This document shows positions 16,535 to 22,660 of a stretch of DNA of 29,102 nucleotides, one piece after another; the stretch's first letter is position 1, and every line of letters starts with the position of its first letter. The stretch is from positions 1 through 29,102 of the IMG/VR virus record IMGVR_UViG_3300010885_022365. One strand, 5' to 3'. The notes under the pieces are model-generated. The model was not told the origin of the DNA, searched no databases, and was given only the letters and a program-made list of their open reading frames with translations. The translations under genes were made by a program, and so were the position numbers. Source of the DNA: a virus.

Positions 16535-17645
16535 CATCAACTCCTCTTTTTAGTTTTCTAGCAGTAATTGCAGGTCCACGACTATTCCAATTGTCTAATT
16601 TTACAAACTCCCAATCGTTGGTCAAAATGGAAGTAATTTGTGTTTTATATAGATTTTGTTCTTCGCCTGTTCCTGAATAAGTGTTGTCCATATCTGCAAA
16701 GCGTTTTTTAAATGATGCTTGCCATTCTTCTTGTATCAAATACTTTAATAAATGGTCACGGTATTCTTTCCAATCCGTAAACATAAATGGTAATTTTTTG
16801 GGGAAATAATCATCAAAACCCATCTTACCTGCCATATCAATACCTTCTATACGTTGCGTAAGTTTTTGATAAGTCTGTGGCTCAACTTCTTGTAGGTAAA
16901 ACAAAGATTTAACTGCAGTTTCATGATGCACGTTACTTACACGCATATCCTGTATAGGTAACCCATAACGGTATTGTTGGTCATATAACGGGTTGTAATC
17001 CCATTTGTTACTGTGAATTGCTTTCCATACATCCATGTACGACCAATCGTATAAAGGGTAAAAAACGTAATGTTCACGAGGTTTGTAATGCTTACCCCAT
17101 GTTCTACCCTTATATGTGTGGGAATTTGTTAATGCAGTTAAACGATTAGGACTTTCTTCACCACGCATACCTACTAGATATGCAACCTTTTTACCCTTAT
17201 ACATAGTCTTAAGGTAACAATCAAATAACTCTTTAAACCTATCTGTACCAAATGTATTCTCGGTAATTGCATAAGGTTCTCTTGGTCGCATCCACCTGTG
17301 TTCTTCTTTTGGGTCCCAACACATTAACCAATTGTCAGTAGAAGATGTTGCATTAAATAACTTAATGGGTATTTGTAACCATAATGGCTCAACATCAGGG
17401 TGTTCCATAATCTTACGCACTGTATCTATGGTTGATTCCCACTCAGCCTCTTGGTCAAGAAACATTACTTTCAAAGGCAATCGGTTCTTTTCTCTTGCAA
17501 CCTGTAAAGCCAAATAAAAAATGCACGTTGAATCTTTACCACCTGATACCGAAGCAATTACTTCAGGAAATTCATCAAACACCCAACGCATACGTTCTAA
17601 ACCTGCGTCAAATGTTGTTTGATTACTATAGATTCTTAAAGCCAT
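16494..17645 (-). CDS. PAPS reductase-like PP-loop protein (IbrA/DUF3440-like)
   Basis: This 383-residue protein carries a PP-loop ATP-pyrophosphatase signature VSGGKDST (about residues 33-40), then VMFLDQEAEWESTIDTVR, LVGMRGEESPNR (typical second motif) and YDWSYMDVWKAIHSNKWDYNPLYD. The C-terminal half (about 250-383) has the extended IbrA-like region, MAGKMGFDDYFPKKLPF and WDNWNSRGPAI-like DNWNSRGPAITARKLKRG. Such proteins activate a substrate with ATP and either reduce PAPS or transfer sulfur. A catalytic cysteine of true PAPS reductases is not evident, so a modification role is as likely as sulfate metabolism. It follows the methyltransferase genes directly. Confidence 0.8.
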   Translation of the reverse strand: MALRIYSNQTTFDAGLERMRWVFDEFPEVIASVSGGKDSTCIFYLALQVAREKNRLPLKVMFLDQEAEWESTIDTVRKIMEHPDVEPLWLQIPIKLFNATSSTDNWLMCWDPKEEHRWMRPREPYAITENTFGTDRFKELFDCYLKTMYKGKKVAYLVGMRGEESPNRLTALTNSHTYKGRTWGKHYKPREHYVFYPLYDWSYMDVWKAIHSNKWDYNPLYDQQYRYGLPIQDMRVSNVHHETAVKSLFYLQEVEPQTYQKLTQRIEGIDMAGKMGFDDYFPKKLPFMFTDWKEYRDHLLKYLIQEEWQASFKKRFADMDNTYSGTGEEQNLYKTQITSILTNDWEFVKLDNWNSRGPAITARKLKRGVDDAYTRAVRNNQKK

Positions 17646-18209
17646 TTAAAAATACCCTTTTGCTTTTGCTAATCTTGCAGGGTTTAATTCATTACCAATA
17701 AAATTCATACCATGATGCACAGTTGCTCGTGCTGTGTAACCTGCACCACAACAAGGGTCGCATACTGTCCAATTCGGTTGAGCAACCTTACCTAACACAT
17801 ATTTAACAAATGGCAATCCCTTATATTTTTCTAACTCAAATATTTCAATAAGATTGGGCTTATAACTTCCAACAATTAAATTAGCATTTAAATTATTGCC
17901 ATATTGCATTGGATATACACCAATGTAAGGCATCTGTTTTTTTATGGCTTGTACCATTAAATCTGTATCTTTTACAGACATTTCTATAAATACATAATCC
18001 GTAACTCGTTGAATTAACTCGGAAAATTTATTGCAAAGTTCTTGATAAGTAGGTTGCACAGGTCGAATACCTGTTGCTTTTTCGGTAGCAGTTGCAAAGT
18101 ATTTTAAGAAAGAATCTCCCCAAGGTGGGTCAGAGTATAGAATATTTATGGATTCATTTAACTGAAAATCCATAACACTTCCTTGTGTAAATCGAACTTG
18201 GCTTACCAT
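17646..18209 (-). CDS. Small permuted DNA methyltransferase with intact DPPW motif
   Basis: This 187-residue protein shows a circularly permuted (beta-class) order: catalytic motif IV SDPPW at residues 26-30, and the SAM-binding motif I VCDPCCGAGY at about 149-158 with FIGNELNP (about 170-177) as the acidic motif. DPPW is typical of N6-adenine methyltransferases; the alternative is N4-cytosine. There is almost no room for a separate target-recognition domain, so a partner is likely. It overlaps the next gene upstream by 7 bases (18203-18209), and that gene encodes a similar fold. The call to methyltransferase is strong; the base modified is inferred. Confidence 0.78.
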   Translation of the reverse strand: MVSQVRFTQGSVMDFQLNESINILYSDPPWGDSFLKYFATATEKATGIRPVQPTYQELCNKFSELIQRVTDYVFIEMSVKDTDLMVQAIKKQMPYIGVYPMQYGNNLNANLIVGSYKPNLIEIFELEKYKGLPFVKYVLGKVAQPNWTVCDPCCGAGYTARATVHHGMNFIGNELNPARLAKAKGYF

Positions 18210-18763
18210 TTATCGTACTCTTGTTGAATGTACCCAATACATTTTGGGTTATAGTCCGACATAACAAAGTTTTTACCCATTTCTTTAGCAATTTTGGCTA
18301 CTCTGCCATAACCACAACAAAAATCCCCAATAGAATGATGTGCTTGTAATAATTGCTGAATAATTGAATACTCGTCAGTTATATTTGTTAATCGTGTTCC
18401 ATAAACATTTGCTATTGCAGGTGCTTTGTTAATTTCGGTTGTATATGTAAAATCAGGAATTGGTAAATATTTAATACTTTGTTTTCCTAACACAATAACT
18501 GTTGGCTTATGAAGTTGCGTTACCCATAATCCTACTTTATGTAAAAAATCTGCATAATGTCGCTCTTGTCCAATATTTGCACGTTTATCAAATTTTTTTA
18601 ATCCTGCTTGCCAAGGGATTTCTGTATAAAGTACGCTACACAATTTAAATTCATCTGCAATTCCATGCCATAGGTCATGTACAAATGCTATGTTGCCATC
18701 TTTTTCAAATCGATTACAAGGCTCGACTTTTACATCTTGTGTAAGTGCTGAATGGTAATGCAT
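18203..18763 (-). CDS. Methyltransferase-like protein with degenerate catalytic motif (probable partner)
   Basis: This 186-residue protein has the same permuted layout as its neighbour: LYTEIPW at residues 45-51 in the place of the DPPW motif, and SIGDFCCGYGRVAKIAKEMGKNFVMSDYNP (about 144-172) as SAM-binding motif I with VMSD as the acidic motif. The catalytic Asp-Pro-Pro is replaced by Glu-Ile-Pro. It may be a catalytically dead, RNA/DNA-binding partner, as METTL14 is to METTL3 (DPPW/EPPL), or it may be active in an unusual way. The start overlaps the upstream stop by one base (TAATG). Interaction is inferred. Confidence 0.65.
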   Translation of the reverse strand: MHYHSALTQDVKVEPCNRFEKDGNIAFVHDLWHGIADEFKLCSVLYTEIPWQAGLKKFDKRANIGQERHYADFLHKVGLWVTQLHKPTVIVLGKQSIKYLPIPDFTYTTEINKAPAIANVYGTRLTNITDEYSIIQQLLQAHHSIGDFCCGYGRVAKIAKEMGKNFVMSDYNPKCIGYIQQEYDKW

Positions 18764-19062
18764 TAGAATGTTGGCTTGTAAAGATAGGCTCGGTTAATAA
18801 TAATTGTTTCGTCAATTGGACTGCCCATTGTCCAATACGAATATTCTCCAATATCAAGGTAAGTGTGCCTATACTTGTGCCAAGGCCGAACTTCACCATA
18901 TTTACGTATGTGCATGACAAATCTGCAGAATTCTAAATCATTACGACATTGTTCTCTTACCACATACCAATGAGGGATGGTAGGCATTGTTTTGGCAAAT
19001 TTCCAATTGTGGGAGAGAATGAATAATTCAATCTCGTGTTCGGTCATGTCTTCGTAATCCAT
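18763..19062 (-). CDS. Unknown aromatic-rich protein in the modification operon
   Basis: About 99 residues from an ATG at 19062; TTG at 19095 or ATG at 19047 are alternatives and none has a good ribosome site, so coupling to the upstream RusA gene is likely. Trp/Tyr/His-rich sequence (IPHWYVVREQC, EVRPWHKYRHTYLDIGEYSYWTMG) with two Cys. No recognisable catalytic motif and no membrane segment. Ends at the ATG of the degenerate methyltransferase with a one-base overlap. The context suggests a role with the methyltransferase pair, but this is only inference. Confidence 0.5.
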   Translation of the reverse strand: MDYEDMTEHEIELFILSHNWKFAKTMPTIPHWYVVREQCRNDLEFCRFVMHIRKYGEVRPWHKYRHTYLDIGEYSYWTMGSPIDETIIINRAYLYKPTF

Positions 19063-19081
19063 AAGCCATGATAACAAACTT

Positions 19082-19444
19082 TTAAATATTGTCAATATTA
19101 TATTTCATAATTCTAACAACAATTTTACCTTGCTTAACAAAACCTTTTTTTGTCAATATTAGTTTGTGGATTAAACTATCATCTACCATTACCCCTGCTT
19201 TAACTAATGCGTCAGTTAACACTTTTTCATGATTAGCAATATCACGCTTACGTTTATCTGAAAAATAAATGTCATAATGAACTTCTAGGGGAATTTTATA
19301 ATAAACATTCAGGCTTTTAGACTTTACAAACCACATAATGTAAGTTTGAAAGTCTTTGGCTTTCTTAGTAGTAAACGACCTATTATTGTTGCGTAATAGG
19401 TAATGATTAACACTTGGGCTTAAAGGTACTTCAAATTCAATCAT
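19082..19444 (-). CDS. RusA-like Holliday junction resolvase
   Basis: About 120 residues from the ATG at 19444 (MIEFEVPLSPSVNHYL), whose LSPSVNHY segment matches the family start. Catalytic region: KRKRDIANHEKVLTDALVKAGVMVDDSLIHKL at about residues 64-95, with Asp68 and Asp88/89. Where E. coli RusA has a second acid, Asp72, this protein has Ala70, so the usual three-Asp site is incomplete. The ATG overlaps the upstream stop (ATGATTGA). RusA cuts four-way junctions as homodimers; in phages it resolves recombination intermediates before packaging. Family call strong; activity less certain. Confidence 0.78.
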   Translation of the reverse strand: MIEFEVPLSPSVNHYLLRNNNRSFTTKKAKDFQTYIMWFVKSKSLNVYYKIPLEVHYDIYFSDKRKRDIANHEKVLTDALVKAGVMVDDSLIHKLILTKKGFVKQGKIVVRIMKYNIDNI

Positions 19445-19718
19445 ACCCACCAAGTAAACTATTAATCTCGCCACTTGCTTGGTCAATTGCTAATTTTTCT
19501 GCATATCCGTAACACATGGATTGTAAATGTAATGCCATTAATCCTCTGTCGTGACGCAGTAAATGTTCAAAGTGTTCTATAAAATTAGGGGTTACTTTAA
19601 CATTTTCTATTGCCGATTTAAGCATTCCCCAAGTGTATATATCATTATTTTGCATAATTTCTGCAACTCTTGGCTTTATTATTTCAGGAATGCCTTTTTC
19701 TTTAGGTTTTATTGTCAT
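19437..19718 (-). CDS. Unknown small helical protein
   Basis: This 93-residue protein is coupled: its ATG is right after the upstream stop (19719). Helical, with PRVAEIMQNNDIYTWGMLKSAIENV at the N-terminal third and HFEHLLRHDRGLMALHLQSMCYGYAEKL in the middle. It has two Cys-free termini and one central Cys. The C-terminus overlaps the RusA start. I do not recognise it; it could be a small DNA-binding or adaptor protein of the replication-recombination operon. Confidence 0.55.
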   Translation of the reverse strand: MTIKPKEKGIPEIIKPRVAEIMQNNDIYTWGMLKSAIENVKVTPNFIEHFEHLLRHDRGLMALHLQSMCYGYAEKLAIDQASGEINSLLGGYD

Positions 19719-20132
19719 TTATGCAACCCTTTCATTTATGTTAAAAAGTTCTTCTAAAGTTAATTGATTATTAGAAAACTCGATTAATAAATAAGCCGTT
19801 TCTACACTTGGACGCTTACGTTTATGACACAAATGTTTAAAATGTTCATAACAAATTCCTGCGTAATCAGCCATTTCTCGACAATGGTCTATACCGTAAG
19901 TTTTCCAATATTGCATTAAATTCATGGTTTTATTAGGCTTTTTTAACAAAACAATTTTGTTACTATTGTCTAATGTAAATTTACGTTGAATATTTCCAAT
20001 GGTTTCCATTTCCCTAATTAACCCTGCCATTGTTTCTATATGAGTGGTTTTTAACATTTCCTGTACCATTGCTTTTCGTTTATCGTTAACTGCAAGTAGC
20101 AAAAGTTCTTTTTCTTGTTTAGTAAATTCCAT
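19719..20132 (-). CDS. HTH/YdaS-like regulatory protein, probable
   Basis: This 137-residue protein has AAGGA eight bases before its ATG, and the ATG overlaps the stop of the upstream 42-residue gene (TAATG). The C-terminal part (about 70-130) resembles a Cro/YdaS-type HTH: MQYWKTYGIDHCREMADYAGICYEHFKHLCHKRKRPSVETAYLLIEFSNNQLTLEELF, with a basic helix where the recognition helix should be. The N-terminal 60 residues are a separate charged helical unit. Probably a phage regulator of DNA binding; specificity unknown. Confidence 0.6.
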   Translation of the reverse strand: MEFTKQEKELLLLAVNDKRKAMVQEMLKTTHIETMAGLIREMETIGNIQRKFTLDNSNKIVLLKKPNKTMNLMQYWKTYGIDHCREMADYAGICYEHFKHLCHKRKRPSVETAYLLIEFSNNQLTLEELFNINERVA

Positions 20133-20260
20133 TAAATAATTCCTTGTTTAATTAAATAATCTAATCCGTGTTGAATTGTATAAATAGTAACTGCAACGGC
20201 ACAATATGCTAAAAATATTGTTCCTATAAATTGATAAAATTTACGTTCTAATTTCTGCAT
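20132..20260 (-). CDS. One-helix membrane protein, 42 residues
   Basis: A short gene read on the minus strand, starting at the ATG at 20260 with AGGAG 10 bases upstream: MQKLERKFYQ, then a hydrophobic segment FIGTIFLAYCAVAVTIYTIQ (about residues 11-30), then HGLDYLIKQGII. The positive N-terminus suggests Nin-Cout orientation. It ends with TAATG shared with the next gene, so it is translationally coupled to the YdaS-like gene. Small single-span phage proteins of this kind may affect the host membrane; function unknown. Confidence 0.62.
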   Translation of the reverse strand: MQKLERKFYQFIGTIFLAYCAVAVTIYTIQHGLDYLIKQGII

Positions 20261-20263
20261 AAT

Positions 20264-20608
20264 TTATAGACTCCTATTTCGATTAACGGCTTGTAATTTA
20301 TTTTCAAATGCTTCAGTTGTTAAAAAAGAATTTGTATTCCACCGATAAATAGTTCCATCTTGATAAGTGGCATAAATTTTATTATTGTTGTCATAGAAAA
20401 AGTAACAACCCTTTAATACTTGTTGACCACCACTATTTAATGTATAAAATTCATAAATAGGTTTGTCTTTAGGTATGCCTTGACAATGTATATCAGTTAA
20501 TACAACTTTTCCACCTGCTTGATTTGGACTTTCTGCAATATCCATTGCATAAGTATTAATTATTGTTAAAGTTGTTATAACAATTGCTGATTTAATTAAG
20601 TTTTTCAT
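20264..20608 (-). CDS. Exported small protein with signal peptide
   Basis: The start is the ATG at 20608 (MKNLIKSAIVITTLTIIN) because AAGGAA lies 5 bases upstream; a longer frame to 20641 has no such site. 114 residues. Residues 1-21 form a signal peptide: basic start, hydrophobic core, TYA|MD as likely cleavage site. The mature part contains two cysteines (HCQG and GCYF) that could form a disulfide in the periplasm, and ends basic (NRNRSL). It has no lipobox. It is not recognised as any known family. Exported phage proteins in accessory regions may act in superinfection exclusion; that is inference only. Confidence 0.65.
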   Translation of the reverse strand: MKNLIKSAIVITTLTIINTYAMDIAESPNQAGGKVVLTDIHCQGIPKDKPIYEFYTLNSGGQQVLKGCYFFYDNNNKIYATYQDGTIYRWNTNSFLTTEAFENKLQAVNRNRSL

Positions 20609-20609
20609 T

Positions 20610-20963
20610 TTATTTCCTTGTGTTGATACGAATATTGCCAAATGTCATTTTGCCGTTGTCGTTCGTGCAAAGTGTATCTCTGTCAAATGTAATGACCTGT
20701 CCGCCTGTTGTATCACTTGCACGGTCTATGTGTACTAATCCAATTGTTCCTGAATCTACACCAAATTTGTAACCGTTACTGGCTTTATAAGTACCATCAC
20801 CATAAGCAGTGCTAAAACCAAATGCAATTTTGCCGTTTTGGTCATCAACAGAATCCATAAAATCTGTTCTGTCTAAAAAATCATGCCAATCTGCATTGTC
20901 AATTGCATAGCATGGGTCACCTAAAAAGTATGTTCCTTTGGGAATAATTACTGAGTTTGTCAT
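20610..20963 (-). CDS. LGDPCY-motif family protein, unknown function
   Basis: This 117-residue protein has a GGAAGGAA ribosome site before its ATG. The N-terminus, IPKGTYFLGDPCYAIDNADWHDFLDR, contains the LGDPCY motif followed by an Asp/Trp-rich segment; this motif recurs in phage and bacterial proteins of unknown function. The rest is beta-rich (KIAFGFSTAYGDGTYKASNGYKFGVDSGTIGLVHID) and ends basic. It is the first gene behind a strong promoter and lies one base from the exported protein, so the two are probably co-expressed. Function unknown. Confidence 0.65.
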   Translation of the reverse strand: MTNSVIIPKGTYFLGDPCYAIDNADWHDFLDRTDFMDSVDDQNGKIAFGFSTAYGDGTYKASNGYKFGVDSGTIGLVHIDRASDTTGGQVITFDRDTLCTNDNGKMTFGNIRINTRK

Positions 20964-20997
20964 TTTATTTCCTTCCTGTTTGATTGATTAAAATTTA

Positions 20998-21071
20998 CTG
21001 CTATAGGTATATCTTATATATAATTAACGCATATGTCAACTATTTGTTGACATATTTTTAAAATATTTTTA
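20998..21071 (-). promoter_or_regulatory. Promoter P1 (minus) for the LGDPCY/exported protein genes
   Basis: Minus strand: TTGACA (21034-21039), 17-base spacer, TAAGAT (21011-21016), then 5 bases and TATAGCAG (20998-21005). An A/T-rich UP-like block TAAAAATATTTTAAAA lies at 21056-21071, 16 bases upstream of the -35 box. A perfect inverted repeat (TATGTCAAC/GTTGACATA at 21032-21054) covers the -35. The module matches the one at 21303-21376. Confidence 0.7.
21032..21054. promoter_or_regulatory. Operator-like palindrome over the -35 box
   Basis: TATGTCAAC, five bases TATTT, GTTGACATA: a perfect 9-bp inverted repeat centred at 21043 with the -35 TTGACA in one arm. It is the right size for a dimeric repressor. 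It is absent from the sister promoter at 21.34 kb, where the TTGACA occurs without the second arm. Confidence 0.45.
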
Positions 21072-21272
21072 CTTTATTACACAATTTTCTATAGTCCATG
21101 TTGGCAAATCTTTGTTTAAGACTGTTTTTACCCAACCTGCATAATCATTGTAAAAATCTATTACTTCCTGTAATGAGTTAAACAATTTACTTATATTTTT
21201 ATGTTGTCCTTCTTCATCGACTAATTCATAAAAATTTACATTTTTGATTCCGACTCTTTGTATATATATCAT
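21069..21272 (-). CDS. Unknown 67-residue protein
   Basis: The ATG at 21272 has AAAAGGAAATAAA upstream, almost identical to the sites at 20.6 and 20.96 kb. The protein is acidic and mixed alpha/beta (IYIQRVGIKNVNFYELVDEEGQ, then NSLQEVIDFYNDYAGWVKTVL) with one Cys near the C-terminus. It is the only gene behind promoter P2 before the next promoter module, so it is a single-gene unit. No family recognised. Confidence 0.55.
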   Translation of the reverse strand: MIYIQRVGIKNVNFYELVDEEGQHKNISKLFNSLQEVIDFYNDYAGWVKTVLNKDLPTWTIENCVIK

Positions 21273-21302
21273 TTTATTTCCTTTTCATTTGATTGAGTTA
21301 TC

Positions 21303-21376
21303 CTGCTATATGTATATAGTATACCCCTGTTATACGATTGTCAATCATTTTTTTACATTATTTTAAAATATTTTTA
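21303..21376 (-). promoter_or_regulatory. Promoter P2 (minus) for the gene at 21272
   Basis: Minus strand: TTGACA (21339-21344), 17-base spacer, TACTAT (21316-21321), then 5 bases and TATAGCAG (21303-21310). The same UP-like block as in P1 (TAAAAATATTTTAAAA at 21361-21376) lies at the same 16-base distance upstream. Near-consensus; the strongest sigma70 promoter match on this arm. Confidence 0.8.
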
Positions 21377-21421
21377 TCTTTTTTTTACAAATATTGCTTG
21401 ACAAGGTTAAAATATTATGAA

Positions 21422-21823
21422 TCAAATGTTTTCTTCATTAAAGATAACATCATTGTCGACCATCCATGCTTGAATCATTGTTATGTAATTAGTAAACTCT
21501 GCTACCGATAATTCGGTTGATGACATGGCAAGAGTTACACATTCGCCATCAGGAAGAGTAAATTCTTTTATTCCTATAAATCGTCTTTTAAAAAATTCTG
21601 CCCAAGTATCAGCACCTAAGTTTGTATGATTAACCAATAATTGGTCACTAATAGCATGTAGCATTTTCCAATACAGTTTGTTTTGTTCTAACCTACGCTT
21701 TACTTTTTCTCTTTGAAATGTAATGACATACCTATCTTCAGGAACTTCTGTCATTAACGAATGGATTTGAATAATTGCTTTGCGTAAATCATTTGGTGTT
21801 GCTATGAGTTTTTCGTATTTCAT
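21422..21823 (-). CDS. ninB: NinB-like recombination protein
   Basis: This 133-residue protein fits the NinB family: RRLEQNKLYWKMLHAISDQL (about residues 44-63), then GADTWAEFFKRRFIGIKEFTLPDGECV and MSSTELSVAEFTNYITMIQAWMVDNDVIF, the ninB-type core. NinB (Orf) binds single-stranded DNA and works with recombination mediators. The gene lies on the same arm as RusA, and the start overlaps the previous gene by 35 bases. Family call is good; the exact partner is unknown. Confidence 0.78.
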   Translation of the reverse strand: MKYEKLIATPNDLRKAIIQIHSLMTEVPEDRYVITFQREKVKRRLEQNKLYWKMLHAISDQLLVNHTNLGADTWAEFFKRRFIGIKEFTLPDGECVTLAMSSTELSVAEFTNYITMIQAWMVDNDVIFNEENI

Positions 21824-21992
21824 TAGGTCGTTTGTATTTAGTTTCTAAGTTTTTCATGCAGACATCATAATTCTTTTTAGAATCATTTTGGTAATTCTGT
21901 TCACATTCTTTAGAACAATATCCTTTAATTCGGTTAAGGATAAAATCTACTTTTAAGAATTGAAGCCCACATTTACATTTTTGGTATTTCAT
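21789..21992 (-). CDS. Small zinc-binding-type protein
   Basis: This 67-residue protein has four likely metal ligands: CKCG at residues 6-9 and YCSKEC at about 25-30, a compact CxC...CxxxC arrangement. The rest is basic and helical (KKNYDVCMKNLETKYKRPNEIRKTH). It overlaps NinB by 35 bases and the upstream gene by four. Lambda-like Nin regions contain similar small zinc proteins, but I cannot assign one. DNA binding is plausible. Confidence 0.5.
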   Translation of the reverse strand: MKYQKCKCGLQFLKVDFILNRIKGYCSKECEQNYQNDSKKNYDVCMKNLETKYKRPNEIRKTHSNTK

Positions 21993-22270
21993 ATAACGGC
22001 TCGCCTTTGGGGGTCGCTTCGCTTGGCTCGCCTCTCCTTTTTAAAAGTTACATACGAATTAAACTTACCTTTTACATTCTTTGCACAATAAACGCAAAGT
22101 TTTCTACCAAGCAAATCATTTGAAAATTTGTAATTCTTTAAATCATAACCACCATATTTACTTAACCCACAAACAGAATCGCTATAAAGCCATTTATGTG
22201 CAACTAAATTCTTTTGCAATTTTTCACAGTTATAGTTACGTGGTTTATAAATATAAAGACCTTCTTTCAT
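21989..22270 (-). CDS. Unknown cysteine-containing protein, HNH-like remnant possible
   Basis: Starts at the ATG at 22270 (MKEGLYIYKPRNYNC) with AGGAG 5 bases upstream; a longer frame to 22288 has no support. 93 residues. Cysteines at YNCEKL, SVCGL and LCVYCAKN suggest a zinc site. The C-terminus KKERRAKRSDPQRRAVI is encoded by a GC-rich patch with a 9-base direct repeat (GGCTCGCCT), unlike its surroundings. It is the first gene after the 420-base structured region. Function unknown. Confidence 0.5.
   Translation of the reverse strand: MKEGLYIYKPRNYNCEKLQKNLVAHKWLYSDSVCGLSKYGGYDLKNYKFSNDLLGRKLCVYCAKNVKGKFNSYVTFKKERRAKRSDPQRRAVI
22003..22035. repeat. GC-rich patch with direct repeat GGCTCGCCT
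   Basis: GGCTCGCCT occurs twice within about 33 bases (near 22007 and 22026), with TCGCTTCGCTT between. This is a sharp GC-rich island in an AT-rich genome and encodes the C-terminus of the gene at 21989-22270. It could be a fragment of a dispersed repeat or of foreign origin. Confidence 0.45.
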
Positions 22271-22543
22271 ATCATCTCCTAAAAACAAGTGTTATGTTCC
22301 CCCTCTAAAAAACAGGGAAACGTAAAACTTAGCAATTCTGTTAGGTAATTATGGATTGCTTATTCTAAAGATTCATACTTCTATAAATCCTTAACGTAGA
22401 GCCGGAGATTCCTGTCAAGGTCAACTCTATACTAGCCAATCTTTTATCTATTACTTTGTGCTACTCAAACGATTAGGGTACGGGGCATACCCACCTAACA
22501 AAACATTTACTGCTTACAACTCATCATTCCAACTACACAGACG
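22271..22543 (-). other. Gene-free structured leader downstream of the terminator-like RNA
   Basis: No credible reading frame. On the minus strand several helices are visible. GGGTA/TACCC encloses TGCCCCG. AAGGATTTATA pairs with TATGAATCTTT (11 bp with two GU pairs) around a GAAG loop. AGCAAT/ATTGCT forms another helix. TAGAG/CTCTA and CCTTGAC/GTTAAGG are interleaved. A GTTTCCC/GGGGGAAC helix lies just before the ribosome site of the gene at 22270. Length and density of helices suggest a regulatory leader or ncRNA; no known class recognised. Confidence 0.4.
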
Positions 22544-22660
22544 AAAAAAAACCTTTAAATAGATTCCGTGTTCTCACCCCCACACTAATTGTCTATAGTG
22601 GGGCACAGAACCTAATTAAAGGTCTTTACACAGGGTGAGAATCTGCTTATTTGTATATTA
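22544..22660 (-). ncRNA. Structured RNA / attenuator with interleaved helices and terminator (RNA-2)
   Basis: Downstream of a promoter the minus-strand RNA (about 105-110 bases) contains these elements in order. X' (22628-22644) is followed by S (ACCTTTAA, 22616-22623). A central hairpin comes next (GTTCT/AGAAC with CCCC/GGGG, 22570-22611). X (22561-22571) and S' (TTAAAGGT, 22551-22558) follow, then eight Us (22544-22551). X' pairs with X (AGATTC/GAATCT plus CCTGTGT/ACACGG) and S with S', which are interleaved and so compete or form a pseudoknot. A 9-bp alternative TTCTCACCC/GGGTGAGAA also exists. Seen in sequence; function inferred. Confidence 0.6.

Noticed and set aside
22380-22440. tRNA-like segment near GTAGAGCCGGAGATTCC
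   Set aside because: TAGAG/CTCTA and nearby helices suggested a tRNA, but there is no T-arm consensus, anticodon arm or acceptor stem on either strand.
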